From assembly GCA_900549855.1 (NCBI GenBank), contig URPS01000006.1, positions 1 to 64,000 on the forward strand: DNA of 64,000 bases, read 5' to 3'. Numbering within the stretch: the first letter of the stretch is position 1; each line of letters starts with the position of its first letter. This document shows positions 51,860 through 60,584 of the stretch, piece after piece. Under the pieces are notes generated by a model. It was not told the DNA's origin. It was given only the letters and a program-made list of their open reading frames with translations, and made no database searches. The translations under genes were made by a program, and so were the position numbers. The stretch is from an uncultured bacterium. GTDB lineage: Bacteria > Cyanobacteriota > Vampirovibrionia > Gastranaerophilales > Gastranaerophilaceae.

Positions 51860-51909
51860 CAGTACTGTAAGGTGAATTGTCATCAATATATTTTTTTAAG
51901 AGGGATAAG

Positions 51910-52758
51910 ATGTTAGTACATACTATTAAGGAATTGAGAGAAAAAAGAGCGGAGTGGAAAGGTTTGAAAGTTGGGCTTGTTCCAACGATGGGAGCTCTGC
52001 ATGAAGGGCATTTGAGCTTGATAAAAAAAGCAAAAGAAACTTGTGATAAAGTTGTTGTTTCTGTTTTTGTTAATCCAATCCAATTTGGACCATCAGAAGA
52101 TTTTGACAAGTATCCGAGAACTTTAGATAAAGATATGGAACTTTGTAATTCTGTTGGTGTAGATGCTGTTTTTGCTCCAACGCCAGCTGAGATGTATGGG
52201 GGGGAAAGTAAGCTTTCTAATGATACATTGACTTATGTATGTCCTCCGTTTTTCTATGTAAATAAACTTTGTGGAAAAACCAGAACCGGTCATTTTGATG
52301 GTGTTTGCACTGTTGTGTTAAAATTATTTAATATTGTACAGCCGGATTGCGCATTCTTTGGACAAAAAGATGCTCAACAGGTAATTATAATTAAAAAAAT
52401 GGTTAATGATTTGAATGTACCGATTGAAATCATTCAATGTCCGATTGTTAGAGAAAAATCAGGACTTGCGTTAAGTTCTAGAAATAAATATTTATCTGAA
52501 CAAGGTAAAAAGGATGCTCTTGTTTTAAGTTCAATTTTAAATAATATTAAAAATTGCTACAAAAAGGGTATTACTGATGTTTCAGCTTTGAAAGAAACAG
52601 CATATTCTTTTTTAACAGATAAACACGATATGGAATATTTAGAAATTTTAGATAAAAATACGCTTGAAGAACAAGTTAATGCAAATGACGATTCTATAGC
52701 TTTAATTGCTTGCAGAGTTGAAGGTGTTAGATTGATTGATAATATTTATTTAGGTTGA
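51910..52758 (+). CDS. panC: Pantothenate synthetase
   Basis: PanC joins pantoate to beta-alanine with ATP. It shows LVPTMGALHEGHLSLIKKAK (HIGH motif), VFVNPIQFGPSEDFDKYPRT, FFGQKDAQQVIIIKKMVND and GLALSSRNKYLSEQGKK (KMSKS-like). The ATG at 51910 (282 aa) is chosen over an in-frame TTG at 51877 because AGAGGGAT precedes it and the family starts here. Confidence 0.95.
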   Translation: MLVHTIKELREKRAEWKGLKVGLVPTMGALHEGHLSLIKKAKETCDKVVVSVFVNPIQFGPSEDFDKYPRTLDKDMELCNSVGVDAVFAPTPAEMYGGESKLSNDTLTYVCPPFFYVNKLCGKTRTGHFDGVCTVVLKLFNIVQPDCAFFGQKDAQQVIIIKKMVNDLNVPIEIIQCPIVREKSGLALSSRNKYLSEQGKKDALVLSSILNNIKNCYKKGITDVSALKETAYSFLTDKHDMEYLEILDKNTLEEQVNANDDSIALIACRVEGVRLIDNIYLG

Positions 52759-52775
52759 TTAGGAGATTTTGATAA

Positions 52776-53636
52776 ATGCATGATTTTGTACTGAAGATTT
52801 TTGGCGCATTAAAAAGTTTTTGGCATTTTATGAAAATAGTTTGCGTATTTTGTATAATAATGCTCTTGCTATTTTGGATTCAAAACCTTACTCATGCACA
52901 TTGGGAATGGCTTGGATTTATTACACCATTTTTAAATTGGCTTCTTGATGTTGCTAATAATATTTATTCAATTTCATTCAATATTTGGGGTGCAGAATTT
53001 GAACTCAAATATTTGAGCGCTGTTATTATACTTTATGCATTATATTTAGTTATGAATCTTCTAATAATCTTAACTTGCGTGTTAGAAAGCGGATACAAAA
53101 GTACTCATTTTATTTGTAAAAAAACGGAAGAATTGGTAATTAATAAAAATTTGAAAGAAAGAATTACAAAAGAAGAAAAAAAAATTCGTAATTATGTTAT
53201 AACTGTACATACTCAAATTAAACCAAAATTTAATCATAAAGAAATTAATATTAACCTTGATGAACAAAATAAATTGATGGTAGAATTTTTGGAAGAAAAA
53301 TTATCTAAAAAATCAGAAGATTATGATGGTGGTTATAGATATACATTTGATGATTTTGATAAGATTGACGCTGTTTTGGAAGTGTTTTTTAAGGTCTTGC
53401 ACTCAACCGCACCAATAGAATATGCAATATGTGTGCAGGTTTTATCAGGACAAGAGCAGATTAATGAGCTTAATAAGCTAATTAGTTTAAAACATTTTGG
53501 TAAAATTACAATGGCGGCTGATACTTCATATCGATACAGATATAATCAATTCCATAGGTATCAAACTTCACAAATTGGAATTTTCCAAAATGGTGATAAA
53601 ACGTTGGAAGTTCATGAATTTAAAGAATTTTCATAG
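52776..53636 (+). CDS. Membrane orphan between panC and dapA
   Basis: In this 286-aa protein, two strong transmembrane segments (residues about 17-36, FMKIVCVFCIIMLLLFWIQN, and 84-108, YLSAVIILYALYLVMNLLII) and a weaker one between them precede a charged cytoplasmic domain (110-286). The latter includes two ferredoxin-like strand-helix units around RNYVITVHTQIKPKFNHKEI and EYAICVQVLSGQEQINELNK. Family not recognised. AGGAG lies 10 nt upstream of the ATG. It is probably in the panC-dapA transcript. Confidence 0.65.
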   Translation: MHDFVLKIFGALKSFWHFMKIVCVFCIIMLLLFWIQNLTHAHWEWLGFITPFLNWLLDVANNIYSISFNIWGAEFELKYLSAVIILYALYLVMNLLIILTCVLESGYKSTHFICKKTEELVINKNLKERITKEEKKIRNYVITVHTQIKPKFNHKEININLDEQNKLMVEFLEEKLSKKSEDYDGGYRYTFDDFDKIDAVLEVFFKVLHSTAPIEYAICVQVLSGQEQINELNKLISLKHFGKITMAADTSYRYRYNQFHRYQTSQIGIFQNGDKTLEVHEFKEFS

Positions 53637-53687
53637 TAAAATTAAAAACAACAAGTGTTAAAGATAGGGGTAAAAGGAGAAAATATT

Positions 53688-54566
53688 ATGAGATATGATG
53701 CAGGTGAAGTTATAACGGCGATGGTGACTCCATTCAATTCTAAAAGAGAAGTTGATTATGAAAAAGTCGAGCAGCTTGCATATCAGCTCGTAAATACAGG
53801 CTCTGACGCTGTTCTAGTAACAGGTACAACCGGAGAATCTCCGACTTTAACTCATGAAGAAGAAATTGAGATTTTAGGCAGTGCAAAACGTGGTGTTGGC
53901 AGTAATGGTAAAGTTATTATGGGAACCGGTTCAAATTCTACAGAAACTGCTGTTAAGATGGCGAAACTAGCTGAAAAAGAAGGTGTTGACGCAATTTTAA
54001 CAGTTGTTCCATATTATAATAAACCATCTCAAGCCGGTATGATTGAACACTTTTCTGCAATAGCAGAAGCTGTTGAACTTCCGGTTATTTTGTACAACAT
54101 TCCATCAAGAACCGGTGTAAATATGAGTGTTGATACGGTAAAAACTTTGGCAAGAAAATATGAAAACATTGTAGCTTTGAAACAAAGTTTTGGCGATATG
54201 GATATTATTACTGACTTAAAAATGAATTGTCCAAAAGATTTTGCAATTTATTCGGGTGATGACAGTTTAACATTACCAATGCTTTCAGTTGGCGCACATG
54301 GCGTAATTTCTGTAGCATCTCACCTTTTTGGTACAGAAATTAAGTCTATGATTAGAAACTTTAAAACAGGTGATGCTATGACAGCTAGAAATATGCACCA
54401 AAAACTTTATCCGATATTCAAAAAATTGTTTATGGCGCCAAATCCTGTTCCTGTGAAAGCTGCTCTTGCATACAAAGGTTTGATAGAAGAATATGTAAGA
54501 AGACCGCTCGTAGAACTTACAAAAGCAGAAAAAGCAGATTTAATCTTTACCCTTGATTCTATTTAG
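53688..54566 (+). CDS. dapA: 4-hydroxy-tetrahydrodipicolinate synthase
   Basis: DapA condenses pyruvate and aspartate semialdehyde for lysine and diaminopimelate. Landmarks are VITAMVTPFNSKREVDYEKV, GTTGESPTLTHEEE, VVPYYNKPSQAGMIEHF, YNIPSRTGVNMS, the Schiff-base Lys in VALKQSFGD, and IYSGDDSLTLPMLSVGAHGV. The ATG at 53688 has AAAGGAG upstream and gives the standard 292 aa; the in-frame GTG at 53655 is rejected. Confidence 0.96.
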   Translation: MRYDAGEVITAMVTPFNSKREVDYEKVEQLAYQLVNTGSDAVLVTGTTGESPTLTHEEEIEILGSAKRGVGSNGKVIMGTGSNSTETAVKMAKLAEKEGVDAILTVVPYYNKPSQAGMIEHFSAIAEAVELPVILYNIPSRTGVNMSVDTVKTLARKYENIVALKQSFGDMDIITDLKMNCPKDFAIYSGDDSLTLPMLSVGAHGVISVASHLFGTEIKSMIRNFKTGDAMTARNMHQKLYPIFKKLFMAPNPVPVKAALAYKGLIEEYVRRPLVELTKAEKADLIFTLDSI

Positions 54567-54642
54567 TCGGTTGGGCAAGATTAAATTTTTCAGACTTGAG
54601 ATAATATAAAAAATAATATTTTAATAAGGAGTACATATAAAA

Positions 54643-55950
54643 ATGAAAAACAAGCTAATTTTGTTTTGGATGATTGTGGCAATCGTTATTGCAAGTATTG
54701 CCGTGATTATTACAAAACCGACAAAACTTGGGCTCGATTTGGTTGGAGGTTCCAGACTTGTATTAGAAGCTCAAACAAGTGATACGATTGCTCAAATCAC
54801 ACCTGATATGATGTCAAGTTTGCAATTTGCGATTGAAAACAGAGTTAATAAACTCGGTGTATCAGAAACAGTCGTTCAAAGAGCCGGTGACAAACGTTTG
54901 GTAGTAGAAATTCCTGACGTTTCAGACTTGAATCAAGCAAAAGCTTATATTGGAGAAACAGCTGAATTAGATTTCAGAAAACCGGTTATTAAAGACGGTG
55001 AAACTGAATGGGAAGCAACCGGACTTACCGGTAAAGATTTGTCAAAAGCTAATTTGAGTACAAATTCTCAAAACGGTCAATGGGTAGTTGATTTGGAATT
55101 TAATGTTGCGGGTACTAAAAAGTTTGCTGATTTAACTAAAAAACTTGTTGGTCAACCAATGGCAATTTTCTTTAACGGAGAACTTCAATCTGCTCCTGTA
55201 ATTAGAGAAGCTATCACTGGCGGAAGAGCTCAAATCTCAGGCGGTGACAGCGGTTTTGTTTATGACGAAGCGAAGAAAATGGTAGACCTTCTTAATGCTG
55301 GTGCTCTTCCTGTTCCGGCTAAAATTATTGAAGAAAATACTGTTGGTCCTACTCTTGGTGCTGATAGTATTGCAAAATCAAAAATTGCCGGTGCAATTGG
55401 TCTTGGTTTTGTAATGTTATTTATGGCAGCTTATTATAGAGCTCCGGGGCTTATTGCAGACCTAGCACTTATTATATACGGAATTATGTTGTTTGCTTTA
55501 TTTAAAGCTATTCCTATTACCTTAACTCTAGCAGGTATTGCAGGTTTTATTTTGAGTATTGGTATGGCGGTAGATGCGAACATTTTGATTTTTGAAAGAA
55601 CTAAAGAGGAATTGAAAGCCGGTAGAACTTTGTTTACCGCAATTAATTCCGGTTTTGATAGAGCATTTACAAGTATTTTTGACTCTAATATGACAACAAT
55701 AATTACTTGCGCAATTCTTTATTGCTGCGGAACCAGTATCGTAAGAGGTTTTGCTCTAACTCTTGCCGTTGGTGTAATTGTTTCAATGTTTAGTGCAATT
55801 ACAATTACTAAAAACTTTATGCACTTGATATTTGGTACAGGAAAACTTACTCATCCTGCATTATTTGGTTTGCACGCAAGTGATATCAATGAAGGATATC
55901 AAGCTGTAGAAACAAAAAGAGAAAAAGCAAAATTCGGTATATTAGACTAG
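54643..55950 (+). CDS. secD: Protein translocase subunit SecD
   Basis: SecD drives late steps of Sec export with the proton gradient. It has an N-terminal transmembrane helix, then TKPTKLGLDLVGGSRLVLEA (family signature), a periplasmic domain, and a C-terminal RND-like block of five helices with GFILSIGMAVDANILIFERT and SGFDRAFTSIFDSNMTTIIT. At 435 aa it is the compact type. AAGGAG precedes the ATG, and secF follows. Confidence 0.95.
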   Translation: MKNKLILFWMIVAIVIASIAVIITKPTKLGLDLVGGSRLVLEAQTSDTIAQITPDMMSSLQFAIENRVNKLGVSETVVQRAGDKRLVVEIPDVSDLNQAKAYIGETAELDFRKPVIKDGETEWEATGLTGKDLSKANLSTNSQNGQWVVDLEFNVAGTKKFADLTKKLVGQPMAIFFNGELQSAPVIREAITGGRAQISGGDSGFVYDEAKKMVDLLNAGALPVPAKIIEENTVGPTLGADSIAKSKIAGAIGLGFVMLFMAAYYRAPGLIADLALIIYGIMLFALFKAIPITLTLAGIAGFILSIGMAVDANILIFERTKEELKAGRTLFTAINSGFDRAFTSIFDSNMTTIITCAILYCCGTSIVRGFALTLAVGVIVSMFSAITITKNFMHLIFGTGKLTHPALFGLHASDINEGYQAVETKREKAKFGILD

Positions 55951-56023
55951 AGGGGTAAGTGGAAAAGATGAATAAAAGTTACTTTTCCATAAACCTTGAA
56001 ACTTAAAAAAGGAAACATAGATT

Positions 56024-56974
56024 ATGAAATTAAATATCGTAAAATATAGATTTTTATGTCTGGCTCTATCCGCAGTATTATTACTTCCTGGGATAGCTGC
56101 TATGATTTATTCTACAATTACTTATCCAACTCACACTCCGCTTAAGGTTGGTATTGATTATACAGGCGGAACAACTTTGCAGTATGGTGTAAAGGAAGAT
56201 ATTTCTAACGAAAAGCTTGCGGATGTTAGAAAAAATCTTGAAGATGGTGGAATTGAAAGCCCATATTTGCAAATTATTAATGTGAATTCTCAACAAAGTA
56301 CTGATTTAAAATCAATACTTTCAATCAGAACAAAGTTTATTGAAGAAGGTTCTGCAGATCAAGATAATATTACAACAATTATGAATAAAGAATTCAAATC
56401 TCCGGAGTTGGTACAAGTATCTTCCGTTGGTCCTACTTTGGGGATGGAATTATTTAAAAACTCTTTAATTGCTTTATCTTTAGCGCTATTGGGTATTATT
56501 GCGTATTTAACAATGAGATTTCAATTTGATTATGCCCTTGCGGCAATCTTAGGGCTTGTACACGATACATTATTTGTTTGTGGTGTATTTTCACTCTTAG
56601 GTCTTTTCTATGATGTACAAATTGATGCATTGTTTGTAACAGCATTGTTAACTGTAATTGGTTTCTCTGTTCACGATACGATTGTTGTATTTGATAGAGT
56701 TCGTGAAAACTTGAAATACTATTCTAAAAAAATGACTTTTGGCGAAATTATGAACGCAAGTATTAACCAAACTCTTGCAAGAAGTATTAATACTTCTCTT
56801 ACAACATTGATTACGTTGTTGGCTTTATACTTCTTGGGTGGTGTAACGACTAGAGATTTTGTTCTTGCAATGATTTTGGGTATTGCTATCGGAACTTATT
56901 CGAGTATATTCTTCTGCTCAACTCTTGTTGATATTTGGGAAGATAAAAAAGTTACGGACAAAGTTGCAGCTTAG
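56024..56974 (+). CDS. secF: Protein translocase subunit SecF
   Basis: This 316-aa protein shows LKVGIDYTGGTTLQYGVKED (the SecF GxDFxGGT region), QVSSVGPTLGMELFKNSLIA, GFSVHDTIVVFDRVRENLKY and NQTLARSINTSLTTLITLLA, followed by the final helices. It forms the SecDF complex with the upstream product and ends at a terminator. Confidence 0.95.
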   Translation: MKLNIVKYRFLCLALSAVLLLPGIAAMIYSTITYPTHTPLKVGIDYTGGTTLQYGVKEDISNEKLADVRKNLEDGGIESPYLQIINVNSQQSTDLKSILSIRTKFIEEGSADQDNITTIMNKEFKSPELVQVSSVGPTLGMELFKNSLIALSLALLGIIAYLTMRFQFDYALAAILGLVHDTLFVCGVFSLLGLFYDVQIDALFVTALLTVIGFSVHDTIVVFDRVRENLKYYSKKMTFGEIMNASINQTLARSINTSLTTLITLLALYFLGGVTTRDFVLAMILGIAIGTYSSIFFCSTLVDIWEDKKVTDKVAA

Positions 56975-56988
56975 TTAATGAAAATAAG

Positions 56989-57017
56989 AAGGAAGGTTTT
57001 AATCCTTCCTTTTTTTG
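56989..57017 (+). terminator. Terminator after secF
   Basis: AAGGAAGG (56989-56996) and CCTTCCTT (57004-57011) form the stem, followed by TTTTTT. Confidence 0.8.
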
Positions 57018-57071
57018 TATTCCAACTAGCAAAAAAATTTTTTACGCATTTTATAACATTAGGAATCTTAT

Positions 57072-58475
57072 ATGAGAATAATACCAATTTTTCTAAATTC
57101 ATCTATATTACAAATCAACAATCAAAAATCAAGGGTTGTTGGTAATTCAAATGTGTCTAGTAATGTATCTTCACCTTTAGCACCTTTGGCTTGTGATACG
57201 GTTTCTTTTGGCAGAACTGCAGAAAATGCTGAACTTTTACGTAAACTTATGCAATATGGCATACCGGATATGTATTCAGGAAAAACAGTTATTGATCCAA
57301 AATATTTAGAACATTTGTATTCAAAACATGCTTTTTCAAAGAGTATTAGAAATATTGTTAAGACTTTTAAACCATTTGAAGATGGTTTACATACTGTAGA
57401 AAGACAGTTTTTTTCTATTGTAAAAGGTTTTACTAAAATTAATCCTAATTACAAATTAGCTGATGTTGTTCATAAAATTGCACCGGAATATAACAGGCAG
57501 CTTATAGAAATCCAACGGCCTATTTTTGAAGAATTGACTGAGATGTCCAATCTAATGCCAAAACAACAAAAAGATGATTTTGATGCATTGATGGATGTTA
57601 TTCATAAAAAAGTTAACTATGAACCAATAATGCAGCCATTTAGTGCAAAAGAATTTCAATACAAATTGCAGAGAATTGCGGATGATAATGCTAGTCGCAA
57701 AAATCCGGTAGAAATAGCTATTTTGAAAAAAATGATTCAACTTGCTAAAAGAATGCCGGAAAAAACTCAAAATGAGGCTGATGCCGCAAATATCAAATCA
57801 AGAGCTAAAAGGAACAGAAAAATTAAACAACAGCGGACGATTATTCGTAAAAGGGCAGATATTTTAACCCAAATTGAAATGCTTAGAACCGGAACGCTCT
57901 TGAAATCTGATAAAGATTTGACAAATTTATTTGCCCAAACTCGTTCTAAAATTTACAATTTACCATTGGTAGTGCCTTTTAATAGAAAATCATTTATATA
58001 TGAATTACAAAAAATTACCGACACTTTAGAAGATAAAAAGTTTGCGCATTGTATGATTAAGGTTGCAAGAAAACTTCCGACTTCTCATGAAAATCTTGCT
58101 GCATTTGTAATGAAATGCCAAGATTATTCTTCCGATAAAATTGGTTATTGTATGGTTAACGGTTCTGCCGGAAGCATAGAGCATTTACTTCCATATTCGA
58201 AAAAAGGAAAAGATTGCATAGAGAATTATGGTATTACAACTGCGTATTTTAATTCTGAACGTGGAGAACGTTCAATGACGCAGCAGTTAATTCTACATCC
58301 GGAAGCTTATGAAAATTGTCAAAAACAGGTTGATAGATTGATTGAATTACATAATAACGGTGTGTTTAGAAAAATTGGTTTATCTAAATATTACATTCAG
58401 AATTTTGCAAGAATGATGTACAAATTGTCACCTGATGATAATAAAATGGTGTTAAATCTTGATAAATTAAAATAG
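57072..58475 (+). CDS. Orphan with internal duplication and HNH-like C-terminus
   Basis: In this 467-aa protein, residues 1-48 are an Asn/Ser-rich tail ending DTVSFGR. Residues about 188-228 and 300-337 are an internal duplication: PFSAKEFQYKLQRIADD...AKRMP versus PFNRKSFIYELQKITDT...ARKLP. Residues 369-398 read IEHLLPYSKKGKDCIENYG...NSERG, the spacing of an HNH nuclease core (H371, N385, N394), but the classical Cys zinc pairs are missing. No signal peptide or transmembrane helix is seen. Nuclease activity is a guess from the motif. AGGA lies 8 nt before the ATG. Confidence 0.65.
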   Translation: MRIIPIFLNSSILQINNQKSRVVGNSNVSSNVSSPLAPLACDTVSFGRTAENAELLRKLMQYGIPDMYSGKTVIDPKYLEHLYSKHAFSKSIRNIVKTFKPFEDGLHTVERQFFSIVKGFTKINPNYKLADVVHKIAPEYNRQLIEIQRPIFEELTEMSNLMPKQQKDDFDALMDVIHKKVNYEPIMQPFSAKEFQYKLQRIADDNASRKNPVEIAILKKMIQLAKRMPEKTQNEADAANIKSRAKRNRKIKQQRTIIRKRADILTQIEMLRTGTLLKSDKDLTNLFAQTRSKIYNLPLVVPFNRKSFIYELQKITDTLEDKKFAHCMIKVARKLPTSHENLAAFVMKCQDYSSDKIGYCMVNGSAGSIEHLLPYSKKGKDCIENYGITTAYFNSERGERSMTQQLILHPEAYENCQKQVDRLIELHNNGVFRKIGLSKYYIQNFARMMYKLSPDDNKMVLNLDKLK

Positions 58476-58500
58476 TGTAGCAGAAGTTTGAAAAATATGT

Positions 58501-58506
58501 TATTAT
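58501..58506 (+). promoter_or_regulatory. -10 box of the HD-domain gene, leaderless type
   Basis: TATTAT ends 6 nt before the ATG at 58513. An overlapping TATAAT ends 3 nt before it. No ribosome site is present. Confidence 0.45.
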
Positions 58507-58512
58507 AATAAT

Positions 58513-59319
58513 ATGAAGTCAATAAAAGAAGTTTCGGTAGAATCAAAAATTTTAAAAAGATTGCAAAATCGCCCTGAATGTTTGAAACTGGTTAATTATC
58601 TAATTGAAGATGAAGAATTGCAAGAAATGCAGGATTATGCCAATAATGTTTCAATCAAACGTTTGGGCTACAATGATCATGGTCCTGTCCATATGAGGCA
58701 GGTTACGGCAAATTCAATTAAGATGCTTAATATTTTGCATGAGTGCGGAATTCAAACATCTTTAGAAAAAGAAGAAATCGGTACATTTGAAGATAGTATG
58801 TGTGCCGTAGTTCTTGCAGGCTTTATGCACGATTTAGGTATGATGATTGGGCGCCAAGGACACGAAGAAATGTCTGTAATTTTGGCAAAACCGATTGTTG
58901 AACGAGCTTTGATGGAAGTTTTCCCTCATGATTTGCATAGAAGAGTTGTGATTCGCTCTGTTGTGATAGAAGCGATTATCGGACATATGGCTTCAAGAAA
59001 AATTCATTCAACAGAGGCTGGTATAATTCTGATTGCAGATGGCTGTGATATGACTAAAGGTAGAGCCAGAATTCCGCTTTCTATTAATACAATGCCAAAA
59101 GTTGGTGATATTCATAAATATTCTGCGAATGCAATTAACAGAATTAGAATTCAACATGGTGAAAGAAAACCGATTAAAATTTCTGTAGAAATGTCGGCTG
59201 ACGTTGGCTTTTTCCAAGTAGAAGAAGTTTTGATTACAAAAATTGATTCCAGTCCGGCTAAACAGTTTGTTGAATTATATGCCGGTGTTGAAGGTCAGGA
59301 ACCGAAGTGTTATTTATAG
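58513..59319 (+). CDS. HD-domain phosphohydrolase
   Basis: This 268-aa protein has the metal-binding HD core: His in NDHGPVHMRQV (residues 55-65), the HD doublet in AGFMHDLGMMIGRQGHEEMS, and a distal Asp in ILIADGCDMTKGRAR. HIGHMASR-like GHMASRKIHSTEA lies between. The C-terminal strand region (KPIKISVEMSADVGFFQVEE) follows. The substrate is unknown; nucleotide or cyclic-nucleotide hydrolysis is typical of the superfamily. Confidence 0.85.
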   Translation: MKSIKEVSVESKILKRLQNRPECLKLVNYLIEDEELQEMQDYANNVSIKRLGYNDHGPVHMRQVTANSIKMLNILHECGIQTSLEKEEIGTFEDSMCAVVLAGFMHDLGMMIGRQGHEEMSVILAKPIVERALMEVFPHDLHRRVVIRSVVIEAIIGHMASRKIHSTEAGIILIADGCDMTKGRARIPLSINTMPKVGDIHKYSANAINRIRIQHGERKPIKISVEMSADVGFFQVEEVLITKIDSSPAKQFVELYAGVEGQEPKCYL

Positions 59320-59323
59320 GATG

Positions 59324-59476
59324 TCTTTAAGTCTTTAAGTCGTTAGGTCTTTAAGTTCGTATAATTCGCTTAAGCTCATATAATATATATCGAGTGTTTA
59401 AATAAAAAATTATTTAAATGAACTTAACGTCTTAACGACCTAACGACTTAGCGACTTTATTTAACGACTTAAACAC
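59324..59476. repeat. Palindromic array of the AAGTCGTT / AACGACTT 8-mer
   Basis: The left arm (from about 59324) carries AAGTCTTT-AAGTCGTT-AGGTCTTT-AAGTTCGT. The right arm (from about 59419) carries GAACTTAAC-GTCTTAAC-GACCTAAC-GACTTAGC-GACTTT. The two arms are imperfect reverse complements around an AT-rich centre and could form a long hairpin in RNA or DNA. It is the most complete copy of the repeat at 16.6 and 25.6 kb. Confidence 0.75.
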
Positions 59477-59521
59477 TTTTTTGTTGTATAATTTCAATGT
59501 ACACAAAAAGAGGATTAAATT

Positions 59522-60580
59522 ATGTATTACGAGGGGCTAATTAACAAGTACAGAAAATACTTACCGGTTACAGATTCAACTCCGGTTGTTACGTTGAATG
59601 AAGGTAATACACCTTTAATTAAAGCTGAAAATTTGGCTAAGAAGATTGGTTTAGAGGCTAATATTTATCTTAAATTTGAAGGGTGTAATCCAACCGGTAG
59701 CTTTAAAGACCGTGGTATGACAATGGCTGTTACGAAGGCGAAAGAGGCTGGTGCCGGTGCTATAATTTGTGCCTCTACCGGTAATACTTCTGCTTCTGCC
59801 GCTGCTTATGGCGCAAGAGCAGGTATAAAAACATTTGTACTTATTCCGGACGGTTATATTGCTCTTGGAAAATTATCACAAGCAATGATGTACGGTGCAG
59901 AAATTATTGCTATTCAAGGTAACTTTGACCAAGCTTTAGACTGTGTTAGAGAAATTTCTGCAACTCATCCGATTACGTTGGTAAATTCCGTTAATCCATA
60001 TAGAATTGAAGGACAAAAAACGGGTGCATTCGAAATCTGTGATGCGTTGGGAAAAGCTCCTGAATATCATTTTATTCCTGTTGGAAACGCAGGAAACATT
60101 ACTGCATATTGGAAAGGTTACAAGGAATATTTTGCAGAAGGCACTATTAAAAATCTTCCTAAGATGATGGGATTTGAGGCAGAAGGTTCTGCGGCAATCG
60201 TTAGAGGTGAAAGAATTCTTAAGCCTGAAACATTGGCTACAGCTATCAGAATCGGTAATCCTGCAAGTTGGAAACAAGCTGAAGCTGCTAGAGATGAAAG
60301 CAATGGTAAAATCGGATGCGTTTCTGACGAAAAGATTGTTGAAGCATACAAAACGCTTGCATCTACAGAGGGTGTTCTTTGTGAACCTGCTAGTGCTGCG
60401 TCTGTTGCAGGACTTATTCAAGCACATTCTCAAGGTCTTGTTGAAGCCGGAACCGATATCGTATGTATTTTAACCGGTAATGGTTTAAAAGACCCTGATA
60501 ATGCGATTAAGTATTCTAATGCTGATGTAAAGAAAACTTCATCAGAAATCAACGATGTATTGAGAGCAATGGGTATATAA
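59522..60580 (+). CDS. threonine synthase thrC: Threonine synthase
   Basis: This PLP enzyme converts O-phosphohomoserine to threonine. It has [40 protein letters not shown] (PLP Lys in SFKDRG), [39 protein letters not shown] and [17 protein letters not shown]. The 352-aa length is the short form typical of Gram-positives and cyanobacteria. AAGAGGAT is the ribosome site. proB starts 4 bp after its stop. Confidence 0.95.
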   Translation: MYYEGLINKYRKYLPVTDSTPVVTLNEGNTPLIKAENLAKKIGLEANIYLKFEGCNPTGSFKDRGMTMAVTKAKEAGAGAIICASTGNTSASAAAYGARAGIKTFVLIPDGYIALGKLSQAMMYGAEIIAIQGNFDQALDCVREISATHPITLVNSVNPYRIEGQKTGAFEICDALGKAPEYHFIPVGNAGNITAYWKGYKEYFAEGTIKNLPKMMGFEAEGSAAIVRGERILKPETLATAIRIGNPASWKQAEAARDESNGKIGCVSDEKIVEAYKTLASTEGVLCEPASAASVAGLIQAHSQGLVEAGTDIVCILTGNGLKDPDNAIKYSNADVKKTSSEINDVLRAMGI

Positions 60581-60584
60581 TAAT

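Noticed and set aside
59936..60433. 165-codon open frame antisense to thrC, and similar long antisense frames (for example 9.0, 49.6-50.0 and 60.1-60.4 kb)
   Set aside because: They are shadows of well-supported genes, with Cys/Phe/Arg-rich unnatural composition and no ribosome sites.
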